Shown in pieces: positions 28,823 through 34,061 of a stretch of 34,061 bases of DNA. The notes beneath the pieces were generated by a model. It saw only the letters and a program-made list of their open reading frames with translations. It had not been told where the DNA came from and made no database searches. The position numbers and the translations under genes are program-made. The DNA is taken from positions 1 through 34,061 of IMG/VR virus record IMGVR_UViG_3300045051_000028. One strand, 5' to 3'. Within the stretch, counting starts at the first letter, position 1, and each line of letters opens with the position of its first letter. Source of the DNA: a virus.

Positions 28823-29519
28823 CGTCGAACACCCCGTCAAAGATTGCGCGAGAAGCCGCAGCGTGCTTGTGCTCATTGCGTCCAGCCGTCCGGGCTTGGT
28901 TCTGTCGCCTCACCCAGTTGCGCCAGGTTGCATCCCAATCAGTCTTGACGCCTTTCTGGCCAGGCTGGGCGATCCAGTAATCCCTGAACTCGTCGAACAC
29001 CTGTTTGGGCACAAGGTCTGGGCGTTCCTGTTTGCAAAAGTGAAACCAGTCAGTCGGTAGAAGGCAGTCTGCTGGCAAGCGCGAACCGCGCTGCTTTCCT
29101 GTCTCCTGTTTCTTGGTTACTGGTTCTTGGTTTATGGTTATTGGTTCATGGTTAGGTGGAGCTTCGTTAACGCTTGGTGCACGATTCGTGCTTTTCTCAC
29201 GACGCTTCGTTTCACGGTCAAGGGCGATCTGTTTGTTTTTATCGGCCTTGGCGTGGTAGTCCAGCAGTTCTGCCAGTATGCGGTCTTGCACATATTGGCC
29301 ATCGTCAGCCAGTTTGAAAAACCGGCTGAGCACAAACTTTACCGCCTCAACTTCGGCATCAGTACTGGCCCAAGTCCACTCGATGGCTTCTTCAAGCGTT
29401 GGGAACTTCTCACGGTCGTAGCACGAATCAATCAGAAGCGTGTACGCACCGTGCTGCAACATGGACAGCCGTCCGCATTTTTTGGCGTAGTCGCCTAGGT
29501 TTCTTTTGTAATAGTGCAT
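28815..29519 (-). CDS. DUF1376-family replication initiator-like protein
   Basis: The N-terminal 90 residues ('YYKRNLGDYAKKCGRLSMLQHGAY', 'WASTDAEVEAVKFVLSRFF', quoted in parts) fit DUF1376, a winged-helix-type domain in phage replication proteins. A polar linker (about 105-150) holds a repeat-like EPITINQEPVTK segment. The end ('DWFHFCKQERPDL', 'FRDYWIAQPGQKGVKTDW', 'TWRNWVRRQ') is a well-known phage replication C-terminal domain. The layout is like lambda O: DNA-binding start, repeats, partner-binding end. GAGGAAGTGCA precedes the ATG at 29519. Confidence 0.82.
   Translation of the reverse strand: MHYYKRNLGDYAKKCGRLSMLQHGAYTLLIDSCYDREKFPTLEEAIEWTWASTDAEVEAVKFVLSRFFKLADDGQYVQDRILAELLDYHAKADKNKQIALDRETKRREKSTNRAPSVNEAPPNHEPITINQEPVTKKQETGKQRGSRLPADCLLPTDWFHFCKQERPDLVPKQVFDEFRDYWIAQPGQKGVKTDWDATWRNWVRRQNQARTAGRNEHKHAAASRAIFDGVFDDE
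29112..29153 (-). repeat. Six tandem 7-bp repeats (AACCANN), candidate replication origin iterons
   Basis: On the minus strand the units are AACCATG, AACCAAT, AACCATA, AACCAAG, AACCAGT and AACCAAG, all in exact 7-bp register. They lie inside the replication initiator-like gene at codons about 123-136. In lambda the origin iterons lie inside gene O in the same way. Because seven is not a multiple of three, the array is not simply a protein repeat. Origin function is inferred. Confidence 0.55.
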
Positions 29520-29623
29520 TGCACTTCCTCGCAAACCCTCCAGAAAGACTTACGGCAGGCGGGAGGTTCGCTTTTCGAGTGGGTAGCTACTCCCACCCTA
29601 GCCGGGTCTTGCATCACTTTACC
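29520..29623 (-). other. 104-base gap between replication and Cro-like genes
   Basis: It holds an imperfect dyad at 29579-29596 (GTGGG ... CCCAC around GTAGCTAC), which could be an operator or weak hairpin, and GAGGAAGTGCA, which is the ribosome site for the gene at 29519. No T-run follows the dyad. No coding frame of note is visible. Confidence 0.35.
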
Positions 29624-29836
29624 TCAGACGACCAGGTCGCTCAAGGACTTTCGGAAGGCCGCGCCAAACTTCTTTTCCAGCACTGGCCGCCACTTGTGGG
29701 CCACGCCATTCCGCGCCCAGGCTTGGACAGCCGGGCCATTGGGCACGCCCAGGGCTTTGGCCAGCTTGGTGTAGCTGCCAGCTTGCTTGTGCGCGAAGGC
29801 ATAGACCTGCTCGTAATACTGATCGTCTTTGTTCAT
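29624..29836 (-). CDS. Cro/YdaS-like HTH regulator, 70 aa
   Basis: The centre 'GSYTKLAKALGVPNGPAVQAW' (about 20-40) reads as a helix-turn-helix, followed by 'RNGVAHKWRPVLEKKFG', the wing/helix typical of Cro-like or YdaS-like phage repressors. It is the first leftward gene next to the divergent control region and probably binds there. The ATG at 29836 has no Shine-Dalgarno; a TATAGT lies only eight bases upstream, so its mRNA may be leaderless, as cI mRNA from lambda PRM is. No partner repressor gene was found. Confidence 0.7.
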   Translation of the reverse strand: MNKDDQYYEQVYAFAHKQAGSYTKLAKALGVPNGPAVQAWARNGVAHKWRPVLEKKFGAAFRKSLSDLVV

Positions 29837-29958
29837 GGTGGTGGACTATAACAGAAAATCACAGCGCCTATAAAATTATTTTTTCGAGGGAATATAAAAT
29901 TTTGTTTTTATGGTGTATGATTCGTTTCACCAACAACCACCCACGAAAGGTAAACACG
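29837..29958. promoter_or_regulatory. Divergent control region with two TATAAAATT repeats
   Basis: This 122-base AT-rich gap separates the two arms. TATAAAATT occurs at 29869-29877 and 29893-29901, 24 bp apart. For the rightward arm TATGAT at 29916-29921 is a fair -10 box, and AAAGG before 29959 is the ribosome site. For the leftward arm TATAGT on the minus strand (about 29845-29850) is a fair -10 box. Each repeat would sit over the -35 area of one promoter, as operators for the Cro-like protein might. Promoter strength is uncertain because -35 boxes are poor. Confidence 0.6.
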
Positions 29959-30144
29959 ATGCAAGACAACTTTTACATAAACGCGGTGGACGGCAATGCC
30001 GCCATCGTCAGCCAAAACGAGGAGCACATCTCGCTTGGCCTGCACATCCGAGGCGGAAGCTGCCGCATAGACCTGACACCAGCGCAGGCCCAGGAACTGA
30101 TCAACGCAATCACCAAAACTTTGAACCAGGAGACAACAGCATGA
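29959..30144 (+). CDS. Small hypothetical protein, first gene of the rightward arm, 61 aa
   Basis: The 61-residue protein is polar with beta-like segments ('AAIVSQNEEHISLGLHI', 'GGSCRIDLTP') and a C-terminal helix ('AQAQELINAITKTL'). GAAAGGTAAACACG precedes the ATG. Its stop overlaps the erf ATG (ATGA). As the first gene behind the control region it would be made earliest. I do not recognise a family. Confidence 0.65.
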   Translation: MQDNFYINAVDGNAAIVSQNEEHISLGLHIRGGSCRIDLTPAQAQELINAITKTLNQETTA

Positions 30145-30719
30145 AAGAGATCGCCGCCGCATTGGTCAAGGCCCAGAAAGCCTTTGGCCCAGCCCTCAAG
30201 TCATCCAGCAACCCACACTTCAAAAGCCGCTACGCCGACCTGGCAGCGTGCGTCGAGGCGGTGATGGATTCCCTCAACGACAACGGCATTGCCCTGGTTC
30301 AGCAGACCCACGAATGCGAAGCTGGCGTAATGGTCGAGACGGTCTTTGTCCACGAGTCTGGGGAAATCTTCTCGGCAGGCAAGCTGCACGTGCCAGCGGT
30401 CAAGCACGACGCCCAGGGTTACGGAAGCGCCCTGACCTACGCACGCCGCTACAGCCTGATGGCTGCTTGCGGTATTGCCCCAGAGGACGACGATGGCAAC
30501 GCCGCCAGCAAGCGCACACCAGCGCCTGTGGCCGGTTACGGTGAGTTTGAGGCAGCCACCCTGCCAGCCATGCGTGAAGCCGCCCTGCAAGGCAGCGAAG
30601 CCCTAGCCGCAGCGTTCCAGGCTTTGCCCAAGTCGGCACACAAGGCCGCGTTCTGGCAAGCCCAAGGGCCAGCACTTAAGAAGGCCGCCAAGACCGCAGA
30701 CGAGCAGGTGGCAGCATGA
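30141..30719 (+). CDS. erf: Erf-family single-strand annealing protein
   Basis: The 192-residue protein has the ERF signature: an N-terminal 'AAALVKAQKAFGPALKSS...KSRYADLAACVEAV' pattern, then 'GIALVQQTHE', and the hallmark 'GSALTYARRYSLMAACGI' (about 93-110), followed by an acidic stretch (EDDDGN). P22 Erf anneals complementary single strands and circularises incoming DNA. With the YqaJ exonuclease and SSB downstream it makes a complete annealing-type recombination set. The start overlaps the preceding stop. Confidence 0.9.
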   Translation: MKEIAAALVKAQKAFGPALKSSSNPHFKSRYADLAACVEAVMDSLNDNGIALVQQTHECEAGVMVETVFVHESGEIFSAGKLHVPAVKHDAQGYGSALTYARRYSLMAACGIAPEDDDGNAASKRTPAPVAGYGEFEAATLPAMREAALQGSEALAAAFQALPKSAHKAAFWQAQGPALKKAAKTADEQVAA

Positions 30720-30979
30720 GCAATCACACACCGGGGCCGTGGACGCACGAAGGCCAAGGCGACATTACGGGAATTGAAGATAACGGTTTTGGGCGCGGCC
30801 CGGTCGATGTTTGCAGCGTCTACCTGCGAACGGTCGAGGGACGGCATGAAGCCAACGCCCGCCTGATCGCCGCTGCGCCTGATCTGCTGGAGGCGTGCAA
30901 AGCAGCTCTAAGCGATGACCAGCCGTACATAGAGAAATGCAAAGCCGCCATCTTCAAAGCAACAGGGGAGCAAGCATGA
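30716..30979 (+). CDS. Conserved small phage protein, 87 aa
   Basis: The start 'MSNHTPGPW' and the middle 'EANARLIAAAPDLLEACKAAL' are the marks of a very common phage and prophage protein family of unknown function. The C-terminal part is a charged helix. It overlaps erf (ATGA) and the exonuclease gene (ATGA). Its frequent place among recombination genes suggests an accessory role in DNA metabolism, unproven. Confidence 0.75.
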   Translation: MSNHTPGPWTHEGQGDITGIEDNGFGRGPVDVCSVYLRTVEGRHEANARLIAAAPDLLEACKAALSDDQPYIEKCKAAIFKATGEQA

Positions 30980-31602
30980 GAGTCATCACTGCAGATCAAG
31001 GCACCGAAGAGTGGAAGCAGGCACGCGTCGGTGTGCCATCCGGCTCTAAGTTCAGCGACATCATGGCCAAGGGAGGCGGGGCAACCCGCGCCACTTACCT
31101 GACCGCATTGGCCTTGGAGCGCATCACCGGGGTGCGCGAAGAGTTCAAGACAACCTTTGCCATGGAGCAGGGAACCGAGCGCGAGCCTTTCGCCCGGTCG
31201 GCATACGAGGCCCACACAGGCCAGTTTGTCACCGAGATCGGGTTTTGCATGCACGACACGCTGCAGGTCGGGGTCAGCCCTGATGGCCTGGTTGGCAAAG
31301 ACGGCATGACCGAATACAAGTGCCCGATGCCAAAGACCCACCTGGAATACTTGCGGCTTGAGCCAGGCAAGTGCCCGACGGCTTACCGATGGCAGGTGCA
31401 GGGCCAGCTCTGGGTGGCCGAGCGTGAGTGGTGCGACTTCGTGTCCTACAACCCAGACTTTCCAGAGAACGCACAGCTCATCATTCGCCGGGTTTTGCGC
31501 GACGAGAAGGCCATCAAGGAACTGGAGATCGAGGTGCTCAAGTTCCTCGGGGACATCGAGCGCGAGGTCGAGTTCATCCAGTCTTACAAGGATGCAGCAT
31601 GA
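30976..31602 (+). CDS. YqaJ-type viral recombinase exonuclease
   Basis: The 208-residue protein fits the YqaJ/lambda-exonuclease-like fold: 'GTEEWKQARVGVPSGSKFS' at the start, 'MEQGTEREPFARSAYE' with an active-site Glu (about 57-72), 'GVSPDGLVG' with the metal Asp (about 97-105), and 'TEYKCP', the E-x-K motif (about 114-119). It would digest one strand of double-stranded DNA to expose single strands for Erf. GGGGAGCAAGC precedes the ATG. Confidence 0.9.
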   Translation: MRVITADQGTEEWKQARVGVPSGSKFSDIMAKGGGATRATYLTALALERITGVREEFKTTFAMEQGTEREPFARSAYEAHTGQFVTEIGFCMHDTLQVGVSPDGLVGKDGMTEYKCPMPKTHLEYLRLEPGKCPTAYRWQVQGQLWVAEREWCDFVSYNPDFPENAQLIIRRVLRDEKAIKELEIEVLKFLGDIEREVEFIQSYKDAA

Positions 31603-31886
31603 AAGGCCGCGACCTTCGAGACGCTGGCATCGCCGCGGTGTCCATTGGCCGAGAGGACTGGATCGCCAAGGCACGCGACATGGCCATCTGGATTGCCAAG
31701 CAATCCGGCAAGGTGACCATCAACGACGTTCGGCAGCTGATCGATCTGCCTGACGATTTTCACCACAACACCTGGGGTGCGGTTTTGAGGGGTGACGCCT
31801 TCGAGCCGATTGGATACTGTCAAGCAACCCACCCATCAGCCCACGCTCGGGTTGTTCGGGTTTACAAACTGAAGGAGCAAGCATGA
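31599..31886 (+). CDS. Small winged-helix-like hypothetical protein, 95 aa
   Basis: The N-terminal half is helical ('DAGIAAVSIGREDWIAKAR'). The rest, 'GKVTINDVRQLIDLPDDF' followed by 'WGAVLRGDAFEPIGYCQ' and a beta hairpin ending in 'RVVRVYKL', reads like a winged helix. Similar phage proteins have no assigned role. It sits between exonuclease and SSB with ATGA overlaps, so DNA metabolism is likely. Confidence 0.65.
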   Translation: MKGRDLRDAGIAAVSIGREDWIAKARDMAIWIAKQSGKVTINDVRQLIDLPDDFHHNTWGAVLRGDAFEPIGYCQATHPSAHARVVRVYKLKEQA

Positions 31887-32305
31887 AAGCACAAGGACTG
31901 GCACGCATCGGCAAAGACGCTGAGGTGCGATTTACACCAGGAGGCACGGCCGTGGCCAATGTCTCGCTGGCGTTCACCTACGGAAAGAAGGGCGAGGACG
32001 GAAAACGCCCAACGCAGTGGGTCGATGCCTCGATCTGGGGCCAACGCGCCGAGCCGATGGCACCTTACCTGCTCAAGGGCAAGCAGATCGTGGCGTACCT
32101 GGAGGACGTGCACCTGCAGACCTACACCAAAGGCGACGGCACGCAGAACACCAAGATGGTGGCACGCTTAGCCGATCTGGAATTTGTCTCTGACAATTCA
32201 GACCACAAACCAACACAAAAGCCGCAAAGTGCGCCACAATCACGTCCAGCGCCAGCACCGCAAGGCTCTGGGTTTGACGACATGGATGACGATATTCCCT
32301 TCTGA
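31883..32305 (+). CDS. ssb: Single-stranded DNA-binding protein
   Basis: The 140-residue protein has an OB-fold with the bacterial SSB layout ('ARIGKDAEVRFTPGGTAVANVSLAFTY', 'WVDASIWGQRAEPMAPYLLKGKQI', quoted in parts). A disordered Gln/Pro/Ser linker (about 105-128) follows, and the acidic tip DMDDDIPF recruits partners. It is shorter than E. coli SSB (178), as phage copies often are. AAGGAGCAAGC precedes the ATG. It coats single strands for Erf, NinB and replication. Confidence 0.93.
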   Translation: MKAQGLARIGKDAEVRFTPGGTAVANVSLAFTYGKKGEDGKRPTQWVDASIWGQRAEPMAPYLLKGKQIVAYLEDVHLQTYTKGDGTQNTKMVARLADLEFVSDNSDHKPTQKPQSAPQSRPAPAPQGSGFDDMDDDIPF

Positions 32306-32316
32306 TGGAGACAAAA

Positions 32317-32823
32317 ATGGAAGAGCAACAACCAAAGCGGCCACCGTTTAAGGTGTCTGGGTCGGCAGCGATCAAGCACCTCAACGTGCGCAAGGAAGGG
32401 CCGGAAGACGAGAAGATTCTAGCTGTGGACATCAAGATGGAAATCAAAGGCATCGACAGAGCGCTGTGCGGGTACTTTGACGACGCCCTGGAGGCTTTCT
32501 TGTGGCGAGGTGATACCAATGCCCTGATCGTCCGCAATCTCTGGCTGACGCCGGTGCAGTACGGCAATCTGGTGTCGTCGGCCACGGCTGAGATCGGCAG
32601 CCAGAAGTTTGTCGGTGCTGAGATCAAGAAGTTCAGCATCGCACCGCGTGACGGTGGAGTGATTGCGCTGACCTGCAGCGTGACCATCTACCCCACCGCG
32701 CAAGAAGTCTCGCAGCTGGCCAAGCTGGTGCAAGACGAAACCCGAGTCCTTCTTGAAGGGCCACCAGACCTTTTCGATTCATCAACCACAACGGAGCAAC
32801 CATGCACGAACAACGTCAACTGA
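32317..32823 (+). CDS. Conserved phage hypothetical protein, 168 aa
   Basis: The protein is mixed beta/alpha; 'AEIGSQKFVGAEIKKFSIAPRDGGVIALTCSV' (about 90-120, quoted in pieces) and 'VSQLAKLVQDETRVLLEGP' are phrases seen in phage proteins that often sit next to SSB or recombination genes, with no known role. I prefer the ATG at 32317, with GGAGACAAAA in front; an ATG at 32305 in a TGATG overlap with ssb would add four residues. The 3' end overlaps the Acb2-like gene by 22 bases. Confidence 0.68.
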   Translation: MEEQQPKRPPFKVSGSAAIKHLNVRKEGPEDEKILAVDIKMEIKGIDRALCGYFDDALEAFLWRGDTNALIVRNLWLTPVQYGNLVSSATAEIGSQKFVGAEIKKFSIAPRDGGVIALTCSVTIYPTAQEVSQLAKLVQDETRVLLEGPPDLFDSSTTTEQPCTNNVN

Positions 32824-33038
32824 CTTTTGGAGAGAAGGCCGTCGGCCTGACATTCAACCCAAGTGGAGACCCAACGGTCGAAGCCATCAAACGCAAGTGC
32901 GCAGACCTGATCGACGAGATTCACGAGCTGCGCACCAATCAGCCAAACGCTGAGATCGCACGGATGGCGAGTTTAGCCATCACGGAAATTCAGGCTGGCC
33001 AGATGTGGGCAGTCAAAGCAGCCACTTGGAAATTTTGA
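32802..33038 (+). CDS. Acb2/Tad1-like protein, candidate cyclic-nucleotide sponge
   Basis: The 78-residue protein reads 'FGEKAVGLTFNPSGDPTVEA' (9-28), a first helix with 'KCADLIDEIHELR' and a second helix with 'ASLAITEIQAGQMWAVKAATW' (quoted in parts). This helix-hairpin layout and the 'ITE-Q--QMWAVKA-TW' ending are what I recall for the Acb2/Tad1 hairpin family, whose members bind cyclic nucleotides and block CBASS or Thoeris defence. The match is from memory, and members with this start are mostly uncharacterised. CGGAGCAACC precedes the ATG. It lies 233 bases before the Tad2 fusion. Confidence 0.55.
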   Translation: MHEQRQLTFGEKAVGLTFNPSGDPTVEAIKRKCADLIDEIHELRTNQPNAEIARMASLAITEIQAGQMWAVKAATWKF

Positions 33039-33047
33039 GGAGCAACC

Positions 33048-33275
33048 ATGAGCACACGCATTTACCTGGTCACCGACGTGGAGACCAACAAGCACCGCCT
33101 GATTCGCGCAGGCAACCAGGCGCAGGCCATCCGGCACGCCGCCCAGACACGCTTTGACATCGAGGTGGCTGGCCAGGACGATCTGGTGAGCCTGCTGACA
33201 AGCGGCATTCCGGTCGAGATGGCTGGCGCTGGTGCCACAGCCGACATGTTTGAAGAAGCGCAGGAGGCGGCATGA
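33048..33275 (+). CDS. Small conserved phage protein between the two anti-defence candidates, 75 aa
   Basis: The start 'RIYLVTDVETNKHRLIRAGNQAQAIRHAAQ' (in parts) gives a beta-strand pair and a helix, then 'VAGQDDLVSLLTSGIPVEMAG', a pattern I recall from many small phage proteins of unknown role. GAGGAGCAACC precedes the ATG, and the stop overlaps the Tad2 fusion ATG (ATGA). Its position between two likely counter-defence genes makes it a candidate for the same kind of role, by context only. Confidence 0.65.
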   Translation: MSTRIYLVTDVETNKHRLIRAGNQAQAIRHAAQTRFDIEVAGQDDLVSLLTSGIPVEMAGAGATADMFEEAQEAA

Positions 33276-33760
33276 AACGCTACATTGGAACCAAACTGAT
33301 CAACGCCAAGCCGATGACACGGCAGGCATACAACGACTTCCGATGCTGGACTTTGCCAGCCGACGAGAACGGTGCAGATGAGGGTTACCTTGTCGAATAC
33401 GTGGATGGCGGCAAAGGCAACACCGACCATTACGCCGGTTACGTGAGCTGGTCGCCTGCCGACGTTTTTGACCGCGCTTACCGTCCATGCGAAGGCATGA
33501 CGTTTGGCCAGGCAATCGAATCACTCAAGACTGGCCAGAAGGTCGCACGCAAAGGATGGAACGGCAAAGGCATGTTCGTGTACTACGTGCCAGCCAATGC
33601 TTACCCTGCACAGACTGGCGTGGCCAAGAGTCACTTCGGATCTGATGCGCTCGTTCCATACAACGCCTACATGGCCATCAAGAACGTGAACAACACCGTG
33701 AGCACTTGGGTGCCAAGTGTCAACGACTGCTTATCCGAAGACTGGGAGATCGTGGAATGA
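33272..33760 (+). CDS. Tad2-like (DUF2829) anti-Thoeris protein with N-terminal phage domain
   Basis: Residues 1-72 ('KRYIGTKLINAKPMTRQAY', 'EGYLVEYVDGG', 'GYVSWSPADVFDRAYRP') form a small domain common in phages. Residues about 75-162 fit DUF2829/Tad2: 'MTFGQAIESLKTGQKVARKGWNGKGMFV' (in parts), 'YNAYMAIKNVNN' and 'TWVPSVNDCLSEDWEIVE'. Characterised Tad2 proteins bind the Thoeris signal, a glycocyclic ADP-ribose, and stop NADase activation. The fusion of both parts in one chain is seen in other phages. ATGA overlaps lie on both ends. Ligand and target remain to be shown here. Confidence 0.8.
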   Translation: MKRYIGTKLINAKPMTRQAYNDFRCWTLPADENGADEGYLVEYVDGGKGNTDHYAGYVSWSPADVFDRAYRPCEGMTFGQAIESLKTGQKVARKGWNGKGMFVYYVPANAYPAQTGVAKSHFGSDALVPYNAYMAIKNVNNTVSTWVPSVNDCLSEDWEIVE

Positions 33761-33909
33761 CCACTGGAAACAAACGCCAATACGTGACCGTTCGCCTGCC
33801 GGACGACATCATGGCCAAGCTCAAGGCCGAGGCCGAGCGCAACACCCGCAGCCTGTCTGCCCAGGTTCTGCATTACCTGAAGCAAGGCTTGGAAAAGGTG
33901 AAAGCATGA
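33757..33909 (+). CDS. Arc-like ribbon-helix-helix regulator, 50 aa
   Basis: The 50-residue protein reads 'RQYVTVRLPDDIMAKLKAEAERN' (in parts), then 'TRSLSAQVLHYLKQGLEKVK': one beta strand and two helices, as in Arc/MetJ-type repressors. P22 Arc (53 residues) is the closest known example in role and size. It would dimerise and bind tandem operator sites, and the 10-bp-spaced repeats at 1305-1330 are one candidate. The ATG overlaps the Tad2 stop (ATGA). It might control anti-defence gene dosage or the downstream promoter. Confidence 0.8.
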   Translation: MTTGNKRQYVTVRLPDDIMAKLKAEAERNTRSLSAQVLHYLKQGLEKVKA

Positions 33910-34034
33910 AGCGAGGCTGGCAGTTTGACGTGGAGTGGTTCACGCACCGCTGGCCGCTGTTTGTGTGCGGAATTCACCAAGGCCAGTTCTGTCTGTGCCT
34001 TTGGGTGGTCGATGTGACCATCTGGAGATACTGA
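33906..34034 (+). CDS. Small aromatic/hydrophobic protein across the genome join, 42 aa
   Basis: The 42-residue protein is rich in Trp, Phe, Cys and Val ('WQFDVEWFTHRWPLFVCG' then 'QFCLCLWVVDVTIW'). The ATG overlaps the Arc-like stop (ATGA) and the stop overlaps the next ATG at 34034. I do not recognise it; it may fold as a small beta sheet rather than a membrane helix. Most of this gene lies in the 127-base end repeat, and its 3' part is also at 2-100. Confidence 0.65.
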   Translation: MKRGWQFDVEWFTHRWPLFVCGIHQGQFCLCLWVVDVTIWRY

Positions 34035-34061
34035 TGGACAAGCGTTATGTCCTGATGGCCG
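33935..34061. repeat. Terminal overlap, right copy (identical to 1-127)
   Basis: Exact copy of positions 1-127. Joining the two copies continues the 42-aa and 50-aa genes without a break, which supports circular closure. See the left copy for interpretation. Confidence 0.95.
34034..34061 (+). CDS. 5' end of the 50-aa gene, continued at 100-252
   Basis: The first nine codons of the small gene at 100-252, cut by the end of the contig. It is a duplicate created by the terminal overlap and should be counted once. Confidence 0.55.

Noticed and set aside
1-34061. CRISPR array, tRNA genes, insertion sequences, integrase or attachment site
   Set aside because: No spaced direct repeats of array type, no gap large enough for a tRNA outside the control regions, and no transposase or recombinase motifs in any plausible frame.

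Overview
The window is a complete tailed-phage genome. Its first 127 bases (1-127) are identical to its last 127 (33935-34061), and two reading frames continue cleanly across the join. The natural molecule is therefore read as a circle, or a circularly permuted linear genome, of 33,934 bp. Virion genes belong to the P22-like podovirus family: portal, scaffold, coat with the P22 insertion domain, gp4-like and gp10-like tail proteins, three DNA-ejection proteins and a tailspike built on a separate head-binding adaptor. The host is most likely a GC-rich Gram-negative bacterium. Several accessory proteins resemble ones I recall from phages of freshwater Burkholderiales, but that assignment is inference. 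I see no integrase, no CI-type repressor, no tRNA gene, no CRISPR array and no insertion sequence.

The genome has two arms that diverge from an AT-rich control region at about 29837-29958 and converge at about 2990-2999. The leftward arm starts with a small Cro-like HTH protein (29624-29836), then a replication module: a DUF1376 initiator-like protein with an internal array of 7-bp repeats, a lambda P-like protein and a zinc-finger protein. Next come NinB, a conserved unknown, a dNTP-phosphohydrolase-type protein, NinG and a tiny secreted peptide. A ParB-methyltransferase fusion carrying an 11-base poly-G run follows. After it lie small and large terminase, portal, scaffold, coat, small basic proteins, tail and ejection genes, the three-part tailspike and the lysis genes. 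The last leftward gene is a small zinc-finger protein beyond a terminator-like hairpin.

The rightward arm (29959, through the junction, to 2999) is a chain of small genes that mostly overlap by 1-4 bases (ATGA/TGATG) or carry a near-identical GGAGCAA-type ribosome site. It encodes a recombination set (Erf annealase, YqaJ exonuclease, SSB), then a probable counter-defence segment: an Acb2/Tad1-like protein (32802-33038) and a Tad2 (DUF2829) fusion (33272-33760). An Arc-like ribbon-helix-helix regulator, a MazG-like pyrophosphohydrolase and several hypothetical or zinc-ribbon proteins follow. A second candidate promoter with three TGTGGT repeats at exact 10-bp spacing lies at 1298-1330.

How it may work together (inference): the two arms are started from the divergent promoters. 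Erf, YqaJ, SSB, NinB and NinG handle recombination and probably concatemer formation. The initiator and P-like protein recruit the host helicase, since no phage helicase is present. The terminase packages DNA, probably by a headful mechanism, and the methyltransferase and second-messenger sponges protect the phage from host defences. The most interesting points are the pair of predicted nucleotide-signal sponges, the poly-G run in the methyltransferase, the repeat array inside the replication gene and the three-gene spike.
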